Below are positions 6,351-15,400 of a stretch of DNA of 16,561 nucleotides, piece after piece. The stretch is from Muribaculaceae bacterium. GTDB taxonomy: Bacteria > Bacteroidota > Bacteroidia > Bacteroidales > Muribaculaceae. Positions within the stretch are counted from its first letter, which is position 1; each line of letters opens with the position of its first letter. The stretch spans positions 1-16,561 of the forward strand of contig CADFRV010000021.1 in assembly GCA_902836725.1 (NCBI GenBank), read 5' to 3'. The notes beneath the pieces were generated by a model. That model was not told where the DNA came from. It was given only the letters and a program-made list of their open reading frames with translations, and searched no databases. The position numbers and the translations under genes were made by a program.

Positions 6351-7100
6351 TTACAAGGCGCGTACCTGTTCGCCTGTGAGCCCGAACCGCCGTTCGCGGC
6401 TCCCGAACTGTGCCAGAGCCTCCCGGAAGGCTTCTTTCGTGAAATCCGGCCAGTAGGTCGGCGTCACGTATATTTCCGCATAAGCGATCTGCCACAGGAG
6501 GAAATTGCTTACCCGGAGGTCTCCCCCGGTTCGGATCAGAAGATCCGGATCGGGAATCGACGAAGTGGTCAGGTAACGGCTTATTGTGGCTTCGTCGATA
6601 TTCTCTGGAACGATTTTCCCTGCCACGGCATCGGCAGCGATGCGTCTTGCGGCGTCGGCAATCTCCCAGCGCGCCGAATAGCTCAGGGCAAGATTGAGGT
6701 TAAGCCCCGTGCAATGGGCGGTGCGCGCTATGCAGCCCCGCAATCTGTCGAGGGCCTCAGCCGGCATACGCTCCACGTCACCGATCATGGTCAGACGCAC
6801 ATTGTTCTTTATCAGATCGGGCGTCTCGCGCTCTATGGCAATGCCGATGAGATGCATCAGGGCGTCCACCTCCTCCTTGGGGCGGTTCCAGTTTTCCGTA
6901 GAAAAGGCATAAAGAGTAAGGTATTTCACCCCCATCTCCGATGCTACTTCAGTTATGCGGCGCACGGTGTTGACACCCTCAACATGGCCCTGCGAGCGGT
7001 CAAGGCCGCGGGCCTGGGCCCAACGTCCGTTGCCGTCCATGATTATCGCCACATGCGACGGTACCTGTCTGGTGGTAGATTTGCCGGTTTCGTCCATCAT
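6351..7100 (-). CDS. uppS: Di-trans,poly-cis-undecaprenyl-diphosphate synthase (isoprenyl transferase)
   Basis: UppS condenses isopentenyl units onto farnesyl diphosphate to build the C55 lipid carrier for peptidoglycan and surface glycans. The 249-residue cytosolic protein has the catalytic motif IIMDGNGRWA with Asp22, the substrate-binding LTLYAFSTENW at 61-71, and IRTGGDLRVSNFLLWQ at 189-204. The metal-binding Glu is present in AYAEIY (Glu209). The family usually has RTSGE or RTGGE, so Asp194 is a mild substitution. The start follows the stop of the DUF6089 gene by only 3 bp, which indicates tight operon coupling. Two adjacent ATGs (7100 and 7097) could both serve. BamA follows 78 bp later by its ATG start. 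Confidence 0.97.
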   Translation of the reverse strand: MMDETGKSTTRQVPSHVAIIMDGNGRWAQARGLDRSQGHVEGVNTVRRITEVASEMGVKYLTLYAFSTENWNRPKEEVDALMHLIGIAIERETPDLIKNNVRLTMIGDVERMPAEALDRLRGCIARTAHCTGLNLNLALSYSARWEIADAARRIAADAVAGKIVPENIDEATISRYLTTSSIPDPDLLIRTGGDLRVSNFLLWQIAYAEIYVTPTYWPDFTKEAFREALAQFGSRERRFGLTGEQVRAL

Positions 7101-7103
7101 CGT

Positions 7104-7793
7104 TCAATCCACATAATGGCAAGTGGCACACCGCTTGCCAAATTCATAAGTCAGAGAGAGTGATATGTTTGAATACCAGTCGGTATTTTTCATAAACGAA
7201 CTTTGTATCTGATAAAGATCCGAGAGAACGCCGTCCACATGGTCGGAAAACACTTTTGTCATGGTGAATTCCAGTCCGAGGTTAAGCCTCTCCTTTATCT
7301 TATACTTTATTCCCGCGCCCATAGGAATATTGAACCCCACATTGCTCTGTCCGGAGCATGTGGCCAAAGTCAGTCCCACACCCACGGTGAGATAAGGACT
7401 CCACCGGCGCAATTTCTTGTATGTCTCCCCTATCCCGTATGCGAAGAAATTGAACTCCACACGACCGCCGAGATCGAAAGCGGTTGATTTGAAGCTATAC
7501 TCCTTGAAATCAGGGAGCACATCATCCATATCGGCAGTATTTCCGCTCAGTGAAAGCACATTCAGGACAGTCCTTATCGCCCAACGCGCATCTGGCAGAT
7601 AACGGAAAGAGGCTCCACCAGAAAAGCCGGGATGTCCGAAAATATCCGATGAGGCATCACCCAGATAACCGGCCATGCCGATCTGCCCGCCGATATCAAA
7701 CCGGTAAGTCTCCTCCTGTGCCACAAGCCGTGGAACGGTAATGGCAAAAAACAGAACTGCGAGTGCGAGCAATCTCTTCATCGGACGATTCAC
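7104..7793 (-). CDS. Outer-membrane beta-barrel protein, DUF6089 (PorG-like) family
   Basis: This 229-residue secreted protein carries an N-terminal signal peptide (RLLALAVLFFAITVPRLVAQE) and alternating short strands typical of an eight-stranded barrel: FDIGGQIGMAGYLGD near the start, repeated Gly/aromatic strands, and SLSLTYEFGKR at the end. Its position immediately before uppS and bamA matches the DUF6089 protein of other Bacteroidota, which includes PorG of the type IX secretion system. No other secretion gene is seen here, so a T9SS role is not implied. The start is a GTG at 7793 with GGAG at proper spacing; the ATG at 7781 would give a product four residues shorter. An unusual CATCHYVD tail follows the last strand. 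Confidence 0.85.
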   Translation of the reverse strand: MNRPMKRLLALAVLFFAITVPRLVAQEETYRFDIGGQIGMAGYLGDASSDIFGHPGFSGGASFRYLPDARWAIRTVLNVLSLSGNTADMDDVLPDFKEYSFKSTAFDLGGRVEFNFFAYGIGETYKKLRRWSPYLTVGVGLTLATCSGQSNVGFNIPMGAGIKYKIKERLNLGLEFTMTKVFSDHVDGVLSDLYQIQSSFMKNTDWYSNISLSLTYEFGKRCATCHYVD

Positions 7794-7801
7794 ATAAATA
7801 A

Positions 7802-7805
7802 CTCC
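7802..7805 (-). promoter_or_regulatory. Shine-Dalgarno GGAG deciding a GTG start
   Basis: GGAG lies 8 nt before the GTG at 7793 and 20 nt before the ATG at 7781. This favours GTG as the start of the DUF6089 gene. It is notable because most genes in this window have no clear Shine-Dalgarno sequence. Confidence 0.6.
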
Positions 7806-7820
7806 AACGGGGAATGACCG

Positions 7821-9338
7821 TCACTGCAACGGACGCATCGTAAACTGGTTGATCACACCGCGCCATATTGTCGGCTGCAGGTCATCAGCCCGCAAACCTC
7901 CGCACAGATACAGATAAGGGCAATCCCACGATGTTATCGGTTTCACCGCACGCGACTCCGGGGCACCGAACAGCGGCAGTTCCACAGGCATCTCCATCCA
8001 TCCCGATCTCCGGGCCGGAGCGCCGTCGGGGCCGTCTTCCGAAAAAAGTTTGTCAAACACCACCAGGTCGGCATAAGCCAGAGCCGGAATATATTTCGGA
8101 AGCTGCAGCTCGTCGTAAGCCTTGCTCCAGTTCATGCCATAGTCGCGTGATATGTAGACTTCACGTGTGGAGGTAGCATCCTTAGTGCGTCCGCCGATGG
8201 CAAGGATTACCTGGCTCTTTTTCACACGCCATGTTATGGTGTCTGTCTCCGAAACCATATAATCGGCCACAGCATAACCTTCGCCTGCAGGGAGACGGTC
8301 GCTCAGTTTCGCCCAGTCCAGACCGTCGAACGCCCATGTGCCGTTAAGCAGCGAGCCGTCAGCGCCATGTCCTCCCATAGTGATTACCTGGGGGGAAGAG
8401 GACCATTTCGAATCAAAAACCACAGCGCCCGAATTTCCGCCTACCGGGAAATCCTCAGCGATCTTCTCGAGCGGGCAGTTCCGGTCAGGGAAAAACGCGT
8501 GGTAATAATCGCCTTCAATCTCGCGCACTCCCAGAAGTATGTCTCCGTAAGGTGCCGTAATGGCAACCCACCGGTCTCTGGTATCGGTCCATGACAGGCC
8601 ATCGGCGCTCCACAACAGATTACCCACTTTGGTAAGTATGAACAGATGCGAATCGGTAGCTGTAAGAGTGCGCACATCCACATCCGACGGGAATGTCACC
8701 GCCTGTTTGCTCCACACGTTGTCGTAGGGATTATCGCTGACCGCCATACAATATTCATGGCCGTCGGTTGTAAGACAATATGCCTTGTCTTTGAATTTTA
8801 CGGTTTTCTGGCCGGTAGGGGTAGAAAAAGAGGTCGGAAGATCGGTTTTGTCCACCTGCGCCCAGTAAAGCGAGTCGGCCACGAACTTGCTTACATTGAC
8901 CTCGATAGTATAATCACGGGTATTCTTGCCGTTGACCGACACTATCCTCAGACGCACCGGACCTTTCGAGAAATTGATCTTTTCATTGGGCGAGGTAAGA
9001 TAATTGACCTCGTTTGCCGTTCCACCCTCGGAAGCGCTCTCGATCAGCTTCAGCTCCGAACAGGCGTCGGATGTAAGCGTGACAGCCAGACTGCTCACGT
9101 CTGTGCCATACGGAAGCGGATTCGCGTTGAATATGCGCGCATCCACAAGATCTATCGAAAAGAATACCGAGTCTAGATTATTGAGCACAGCCTTGTCGCT
9201 CTGCAGCGAGAATGCGGTCACCGCCACGCCACCGAAATCCGAGGGTTCGGTCTCATACACAGTGTCTGAGTTACATGAAGCCACAGACATCATCCCTGCG
9301 AGCGCAAGTGTGAGAAATATACTTTTTTTCTTTATCAT
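7821..9338 (-). CDS. DUF6242-like lipoprotein
   Basis: This is a 505-residue predicted lipoprotein. The signal peptide MIKKKSIFLTLALAGMM ends in a lipobox VASC, with Cys22 as the lipidated residue. An Ig-like N-terminal domain follows (about 38-150), with ATGTD-type wording PLPYGTDVSSLAVTL and the strand RDYTIEVNVSKF. This matches my memory of DUF6242 proteins in Bacteroides. The rest (about 155-505) has repeated Trp/Asp-rich blade-like segments (DGLSWTDT, DYGMNWSKAY, CPYLYLCGGL), suggesting a beta-propeller. No catalytic motif is visible. It is probably anchored in the outer membrane, possibly on the surface. It is the first gene of the envelope cluster, 27 bp before the DUF6089 gene, and has its own promoter upstream. 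Confidence 0.75.
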   Translation of the reverse strand: MIKKKSIFLTLALAGMMSVASCNSDTVYETEPSDFGGVAVTAFSLQSDKAVLNNLDSVFFSIDLVDARIFNANPLPYGTDVSSLAVTLTSDACSELKLIESASEGGTANEVNYLTSPNEKINFSKGPVRLRIVSVNGKNTRDYTIEVNVSKFVADSLYWAQVDKTDLPTSFSTPTGQKTVKFKDKAYCLTTDGHEYCMAVSDNPYDNVWSKQAVTFPSDVDVRTLTATDSHLFILTKVGNLLWSADGLSWTDTRDRWVAITAPYGDILLGVREIEGDYYHAFFPDRNCPLEKIAEDFPVGGNSGAVVFDSKWSSSPQVITMGGHGADGSLLNGTWAFDGLDWAKLSDRLPAGEGYAVADYMVSETDTITWRVKKSQVILAIGGRTKDATSTREVYISRDYGMNWSKAYDELQLPKYIPALAYADLVVFDKLFSEDGPDGAPARRSGWMEMPVELPLFGAPESRAVKPITSWDCPYLYLCGGLRADDLQPTIWRGVINQFTMRPLQ

Positions 9339-9427
9339 ATAGGCTATCAGGCCTTAACTTAATTGTAACGATATCTTAATGACACACGGGAGATACAGAT
9401 CATTCGGTGTCACGGTTTTTCAACCTG

Positions 9428-9435
9428 CAAAGTTA
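9428..9435 (-). promoter_or_regulatory. Second possible -7 element upstream of the lipoprotein gene
   Basis: TAACTTTG on the minus strand matches TAnnTTTG, but the nearest upstream TTG (9450-9448) is only 12 bp away, too close for a normal -33 box. It may be a weak second start or coincidence. Confidence 0.25.
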
Positions 9436-9503
9436 ACAAGTTTTTGCCAACTTCCGCCTAAATGCCGGATTAAAATTGGCATTTCAAACCGTCTCCCTGT
9501 TGA

Positions 9504-9534
9504 CAAAATTATAATATCTCCTAATACTCACCAA
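9504..9534 (-). promoter_or_regulatory. Predicted promoter of the envelope operon
   Basis: On the minus strand TTG (9534-9532) and TAATTTTG (9511-9504) fit the Bacteroidota -33/-7 promoter with a 20-bp spacer. It lies in the only large non-coding gap of the window (9339-9580), after ribD. Transcription would begin near 9498, leaving a leader of about 160 nt before the lipoprotein ATG at 9338. I see no known riboswitch or strong terminator in that leader. Confidence 0.65.
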
Positions 9535-9580
9535 TTTCCGCAGAGTATTTTAAATAAATTTTCAATTCTTTTTATCCCAT

Positions 9581-10681
9581 TTACACCCGTGCGAAAACCA
9601 CATCGCGGCAACGCAGATAATGGTTAAGGCGGTTATGGCCTGTCGTTTCGCTTCCCGTGAGAAGGTATCCGGGAAGCTGTGGGGCACGACCGTTCCCTGC
9701 ATCACCGAGCACTACCGAAGCCGCCACCTCCTCGCGGGCGGCATCCCAGAGGCCATCCTTTATAAGCCGCCCGAGCATGCGCGGACCGGCTTCCACAAGC
9801 ACGGAACTCACCCCATACTCCCTATACAACCTGCGGAACAGACCTTCGAGATCGTCCCAGTCACCATCCGTAAGTGCTGTCGCCGCTCCTATGCCCCGCA
9901 GGTCGGCTTCCTCACCGCTGTCGACCACAGACCGGGCCACTACCCCAAGCGGTCTGAACACCGCCCTGGAGGCATCAGCCCTGCCGTGGAGGTCAAGCAC
10001 AAAACGCATGGGCTGACGTCCGTACCAACCTCTGACAGTAAGACGGCAGTCATCTGCCTCAACCGTAGCCACAGTCGTAAGAACGGCATCGTGCAACGAC
10101 CGCACACGCATGGTCATCATACCTGTCAGATCGGTTGAGAACCTGTATGCCGGCGTAGATCCGGCATCGCGACGGCAGTCCATATAGCCGTCGGCGCTGC
10201 ATGCCCATTTAAGCGTTATCCAGGGGCGAGCGAGCAGTTGCGATGTAAAAAAACGCCGGTTGAGATTTCTCGCTTCCTGCTCAAGCATCCCGGTCTCTAC
10301 CTCCACCCCGGCACCGCGCAGCATCTCTATGCCACGGCCACCTACTTTGGGATTGGGGTCTATCGTAGCCACCACCACACGCGGAATACCGGTGCGTATT
10401 ATCAGCTCGGCGCACGGAGGTGTCTTGCCATAATGCGAGCATGGCTCAAGGGTCACATACATGGTACTTTCGGCAAGGAGTGCTCTGTCGGCCTCATCCA
10501 CAGACGCCACAGCATTCACCTCGGCATGTCCGCGTCCGCGCACACGATGCCACCCCTCCCCTATTATGCGGCCGTCAGGCGCCACTATCACAGCACCGAC
10601 CATCGGGTTGGGTGACGCGCCGCCCCGCCCGTTGGCGGCTATCTGAAGCGCGCGCCTCATATATCTTACATCTGTTTTCAT
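9581..10681 (-). CDS. ribD: Bifunctional riboflavin biosynthesis protein RibD
   Basis: RibD performs two steps of riboflavin synthesis: deamination of the pyrimidine from GTP, then NADPH-dependent reduction of the ribose side chain. The 366-residue protein has the zinc deaminase domain first (about 1-145), with His52 and Glu54 in GHAEVNAV, and Cys81 and Cys90 in EPCSHYGKTPPC. The reductase domain (about 150-366) has LKWACSADGYMD at 157-168 and ADDCRLTVRGWYG. Its Gly-containing NADPH loop, usually vGsgT, reads TTVAT at 202-206. The ATG overlaps the stop of the GHL10 gene by ATGA, so the two are probably translationally coupled, although their jobs are unrelated. No other riboflavin gene is nearby. 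Confidence 0.95.
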   Translation of the reverse strand: MKTDVRYMRRALQIAANGRGGASPNPMVGAVIVAPDGRIIGEGWHRVRGRGHAEVNAVASVDEADRALLAESTMYVTLEPCSHYGKTPPCAELIIRTGIPRVVVATIDPNPKVGGRGIEMLRGAGVEVETGMLEQEARNLNRRFFTSQLLARPWITLKWACSADGYMDCRRDAGSTPAYRFSTDLTGMMTMRVRSLHDAVLTTVATVEADDCRLTVRGWYGRQPMRFVLDLHGRADASRAVFRPLGVVARSVVDSGEEADLRGIGAATALTDGDWDDLEGLFRRLYREYGVSSVLVEAGPRMLGRLIKDGLWDAAREEVAASVVLGDAGNGRAPQLPGYLLTGSETTGHNRLNHYLRCRDVVFARV

Positions 10682-12387
10682 TTTTTGTCTGTCGTTTCAA
10701 GCACAGCGGCATCCCATTCGTTTCCATACCGGTCATAGGGAGCTACCGCATACCAGTAGCCTTTCAGGCAATCAGGCGGTATGGCCATGCTTTTTCCATA
10801 GGTAACACCTATTATATATTGTGATTCAAAATTACTGCCGTTTTCATCAAGAGCCTCCAGAAGGGTCACTCCTTCAGGAATGGCGTAAACCACATAGCGC
10901 ATCTTATCCTGCGGCGTCCACTCCAGCATGTCGCCCACACGGCTGAAACTTTTCACCGCACCGGGATTGTCGGCTTTCTTCCACTTCATGGGTGGCATAA
11001 GAGCCCGGTAACGGTAACAGTTCGATGAAAGATAATCACCCAGACCGCTCATTTTCTTCCCGGTGATGTGTGCTGTGGAATAGAATATACTGCCGGCATC
11101 GCAGCCGGTGGAATTGCAACGGTTCACCCCCACCTGATATCCCTGCTCGCACCATGCCACATCCGACTCTGGCAGACATCCGACACTCTGGCTCGGGAAA
11201 CAGTGGCGTCCGAAACGTGCGGCCACATACCCCCACCATCGGGCGAGAGGCTCGTAGGGGTTCGTCTCATGATCGGAAGGCCAGTAAAGCTGCGGCGAGA
11301 CATAATCGACAGAGCCGTCGGCAAGCCAGCGGAGAGGATCGCAGTAAATGCGGTTATACATCCAGTCGCTTCCCACTTCCGGAGCCTTTAGCCCATAGCG
11401 TGCGGCAGCCTCCCCGTTACCACCGGCCACACCGGCGGGACTTATGCCGAACCGCACCCACGGGGCATCTATATCAAGCATATCCCTCACCTCAGATATA
11501 GTGCGTGCCACATTGTCGCGGCGCCAGTCGGCCTGCGACATCTTCCTCTCCTCCCCTTTTCTGCGGGCGATATCGCGCTTGTACTCATTGAAATCATAGC
11601 CGCTTCCGAGCGGTAACCCGTCGGGATAGAAATAATCGTCAAAGATGAGACCGTCCACATCATAGCGGGTCACAATCTCACGGCATACATCCACAATATG
11701 TTTCCGCGCGGCGGCATTTCCCGGATCAAGCACACACACGGCCGTGCCTTTCTGATTCTTTCCGACGCGCTTCCGGTATGTCATGGTCCATCCTTTGGCG
11801 ACTGGATCGAACTTCCCTTTCCCGTTGGCCACCAGAGCCGCCGGCGGCACTTTACCATTGGCGACGCGAAACGGATTGACCCATGCATGCAGCTCCATAC
11901 CGCGACGGTGCGCCTCGTCCACGGCAAACTCCAGAGGATCCCATCCCGCCGCGGGAGCGGTACCACGTTCCCCGGTCAGATACTGGCTCCAGGGTTCAAA
12001 TGAAGAGGCATACATGGCATCAGACATTGAACGCACCTGAAACATCACTGCGTTTATACCGGCCTTTTCCAGAATATCCAATATGTCGGTCAACTCCTTT
12101 TTCTGCTGCTGTGCCACATCCTCACCCACACCTTGGCGTGAGGGCCAGTCGATCCCGTAAACAGATGCAAGCCATCCGCCCCTCATCTCATGTTTGGGGC
12201 TATCGAATGTCTCGTCTACCGTGGGGACCGCACCTGCATGTCCGGCGGAAGCCTTGGATGCCGTGACTGTTTTCTCGGTCTTGGGCTTCGTCTGCCGGCG
12301 CGCCGTCCGTTTCGTTTTTGCACATAAAGGGGCGGCATCCATCAATGCCGCCACCATAATCAGGACTGTTAATATTTTACGTATCAC
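10678..12387 (-). CDS. Secreted GHL10-family (DUF187, DigH-like) glycoside hydrolase
   Basis: The family is exemplified by E. coli DigH (YddW), which cuts peptide-stripped peptidoglycan strands during division. The 569-residue product has a signal peptide cleaved near LCA at 21-23, then a basic Thr/Lys linker (24-50). A TIM-barrel domain follows with the family hallmarks: EMRGGWLASVYGIDWPS at 67-83, FQVRSMSDAMY at 116-126, EPWSQYLTG at 131-139, ELHAWVNPFR at 165-174, DVDGLIFDDYFYP with Asp250-Asp251, and DYVSPQLYW at 361-369. The last 100 or so residues look like a fibronectin-III domain. The start is a GTG with no clear Shine-Dalgarno sequence; no in-frame ATG gives a complete signal peptide. 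It begins 19 bp after the alpha-2-macroglobulin gene. The substrate is inferred from the family. Confidence 0.9.
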   Translation of the reverse strand: MIRKILTVLIMVAALMDAAPLCAKTKRTARRQTKPKTEKTVTASKASAGHAGAVPTVDETFDSPKHEMRGGWLASVYGIDWPSRQGVGEDVAQQQKKELTDILDILEKAGINAVMFQVRSMSDAMYASSFEPWSQYLTGERGTAPAAGWDPLEFAVDEAHRRGMELHAWVNPFRVANGKVPPAALVANGKGKFDPVAKGWTMTYRKRVGKNQKGTAVCVLDPGNAAARKHIVDVCREIVTRYDVDGLIFDDYFYPDGLPLGSGYDFNEYKRDIARRKGEERKMSQADWRRDNVARTISEVRDMLDIDAPWVRFGISPAGVAGGNGEAAARYGLKAPEVGSDWMYNRIYCDPLRWLADGSVDYVSPQLYWPSDHETNPYEPLARWWGYVAARFGRHCFPSQSVGCLPESDVAWCEQGYQVGVNRCNSTGCDAGSIFYSTAHITGKKMSGLGDYLSSNCYRYRALMPPMKWKKADNPGAVKSFSRVGDMLEWTPQDKMRYVVYAIPEGVTLLEALDENGSNFESQYIIGVTYGKSMAIPPDCLKGYWYAVAPYDRYGNEWDAAVLETTDKK

Positions 12388-12406
12388 TTTACTTTTATCG
12401 GTAGCC

Positions 12407-15400
12407 TCATTTTATTGTCACCTCAGCTCCGGCAGAGTGCGCTACATTCAACGGATTGTACTGGCTCTGGATCTGTGCCACACCGGAAGAGAAAACTCCT
12501 GCCTGCGAGGCGAACAGTTCGTACTCGAGCATATAGGTTCCTTTCGGGAGAAAATCTATGAACAGGTTCGTATGTGAATCGCGGTTCTCACGATAGAAAC
12601 AGAGACCGTCGCTGTAAACCGGTGTCGGCAGCTGCTCTTTCGGTTCAAGACCCGCCGCGCGCTTGTCATTGACCACTACATAGCTCATATCCTTATCGGC
12701 AATGATCGTCAGGGTCACCTTCACGCGGTCACCGACTTTGAATTCCCTCGACGGAACCCAGGAGGTACCGTCGTATACACTCATATATTTCTCCACACTC
12801 AATTCATTGGTACCGGCGGCCTTCACTTCATCCATCGGCACGACACGCATGGTAAGCAATCCACCGAATGAGGGATAATTGCCCTGGCGGTCGATCACCA
12901 GTTCCCCCGGTTCGGAAAGGAGCGGGGTGATGGCTTCAGTGAACGAACCTGTGGCATATTCCTCCTTAGGCTGAAGAAGCGTTCCGTTCACTCTCACGGC
13001 TGTAGCGGCAGGATTCACAGTCCACTCCGTTCCGGAGAGAAGGAGCGACGACACCACCTGGGCGGTCATTATGGTGTTGCCCCAGCTGTTGTCTGCTTTG
13101 TTAAGCACAAGCCACTGGCGTATGCGGTCAACCTCGGGAGATTTGGGCGCCACACTCGCATAGGCATCCAATACAATGCCGGTAAGCCCTACTTTGTTCA
13201 TCGACCACATCGAATAACGGTTGTCAAACTGCGCCCACCACATGCCGCGCTCGGGAGTATAGGTGGCAAGTTCCGTCAGCGACTCAAGTATCTGGCGTGC
13301 GGTAGCGGCATAGCTGTTGGCGTTGAGAATGAGGGCGTCCACCGCCTTTGTAGCCACCGGATGGTCTTTCCATGAGGAGATGATGCGGCGCACCTGGGCG
13401 GCTGTCACACCCGCGGCTGCCGAAGACTGCTTTATATCGGGATATTTCAGTCGCATGTAGCAGTACATAGTGAAATCCGATTTTGGATATCTGGCGAATT
13501 CAGCGGCTGTAGTACGGTCCACATACTTCACTGCCTCCTCTATCATCTCTTTCAGCTCCCTGTCGTCGGGAAGCCACCTCATACGGTTGAGGCCGCCGAG
13601 AATGTCAAGGATCTGTAAAGTGCACCATTCGGAATATTTCGGATATTGCGTGGTCCAGCACCATCCCTCACCCTTGACGAAAGTCTTGCGGAGCTGAGCT
13701 ATGGCATTGTCAGCGGCTTTCGATGTATTGCGGCTGTCAAGCAGAAGCACGAGACGCTGCATCCTCTCGGTGTCGTCAAGCGCGTCGCTTACCCACGGAG
13801 TGGAATTGAGAAGCATATCCTTCAGCTGACTGTTCTTCTCAAGCATTGACACCAGAACGGAATCAGACGGATTGTCGGCCCATCTGCGGATAGTGCGTGC
13901 GATTTCCGGGAATTGCTTCATAAGGCCGTCGGCCACAGCGGCTGAATAAAGTTCGCCGGCAGCGGATACAGACGAAGTGAAGTCACCCTTGCGAAGCCCT
14001 GGAAGCGCCGAGACTACCTCCCACGCCGGATTACCTGTAAATCTGAGGAAAGCACGTCCACGGGTGATCTCCGGCAACGGCATAGTGAAATGATTGTTGC
14101 CCGGAGCTATATAGAATGGTGTGCTTTCCACCACATTCTGCTCTGAAGGGAGAATGGGAATGAAAGTCTGCTCTCCATCGGTGAATTTCCCAGCTGTCGA
14201 CCTTACACGGAGTATAACTCCCTGCAGGTTTTCCGGCACTTCGAACTCTATCGACGCCACAGAGCGTCCCATGCCTGAAAGGGTATCACTGTTTTCCGAG
14301 ATGGCCACAAGCCTGTTGTCCGACACGCCGAGCAGCTCGCTTACCGTATGCACATGCAGTGTGCTGTCTGTGGCATTCATCACAGAGGCGAGCAGACGCA
14401 CCTTGTCGCCGCATCGCAGGAATCGGGGCGCATTGGTGGAAACCATTACCGGTTTTGACGCCACGATCTCAACTTTATCCATGGCCGTAAGCAGCTCCCT
14501 GTTGTATGCGAGAGATCTCAGCACCCATGTAGTGTTCGCGTCAGGCACCGTATAAGTGATCTCCAGATTGCCGGAGGCATCGGTCACAAGTATCGGACGG
14601 AAGAAAGCGAGGGGTACTTCTGCGGGACGGTAAGCCGTATCATCCGTTTCGGCACGGCTCTCGCCGCTTTCCACGGTTTCCTCGGCAAGCACCATATCAC
14701 TGCCACCTGCATCAGCAGCCATCATCTGCGGAGCTGCACCTGTTACGGCCATCTTATGCTCCTCGACAGACACCAGATCATCATATTCAGCTTCCTCCGC
14801 AACATCAGCACCACCTAAAGCCATATTTGCGGCTATGCGGCGTGAGGTTGATTTCATATATAATCTCGGGGATGCTCCAAACCGGCGGCCGTAAAGCTGG
14901 AATTCAGGCTCGGAATAATCTACCGCATCGTAATTTATCCATTTGGCAGACACCTGCATCCAGTTTGAATAGAAATGCGGGTAAGTCAGGCCAGGCGCCA
15001 GTCCGCGCCAGCTGTTGGCTGTAAAGCCAAAGGGATTCTCCTGTATCACATCTATGGCCTTGTTGCTCATGTCAAGCATCACGGCACTTTCAGGAAGCGC
15101 GCCGTCGAAGCCCTCTACCCTGAGTGTCACAGTCTCGCGGTCACCCGGGGTGACTTTATCGCGGAAAGTTGTCGTATGCAGGGTTATTTTCCGTTTTGAT
15201 GCGGAAGATACCACCCTTACGGCCTCTGTTTCAATCTTGCAGTCATGTATCACAGACATATTGACGGTGACAGACTGCGCGCCATGCGGCAACTGCACGC
15301 CAACCGTCTGCATTCCTTTAAGCTCGATCCACTCCGATGAAACGATATGTCCGTTTTCATCCGATACCAATACGAACATATGGCTTCCCGGCGCATTGCT

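Noticed and set aside
7104..7793. Type IX secretion system locus
   Set aside because: The PorG-like family match and position next to uppS are common in Bacteroidota without T9SS; no por or spr gene is present in the window.
9339..9580. Riboswitch (FMN) near ribD
   Set aside because: The gap lies downstream of ribD rather than upstream, and I see no conserved FMN-element core.
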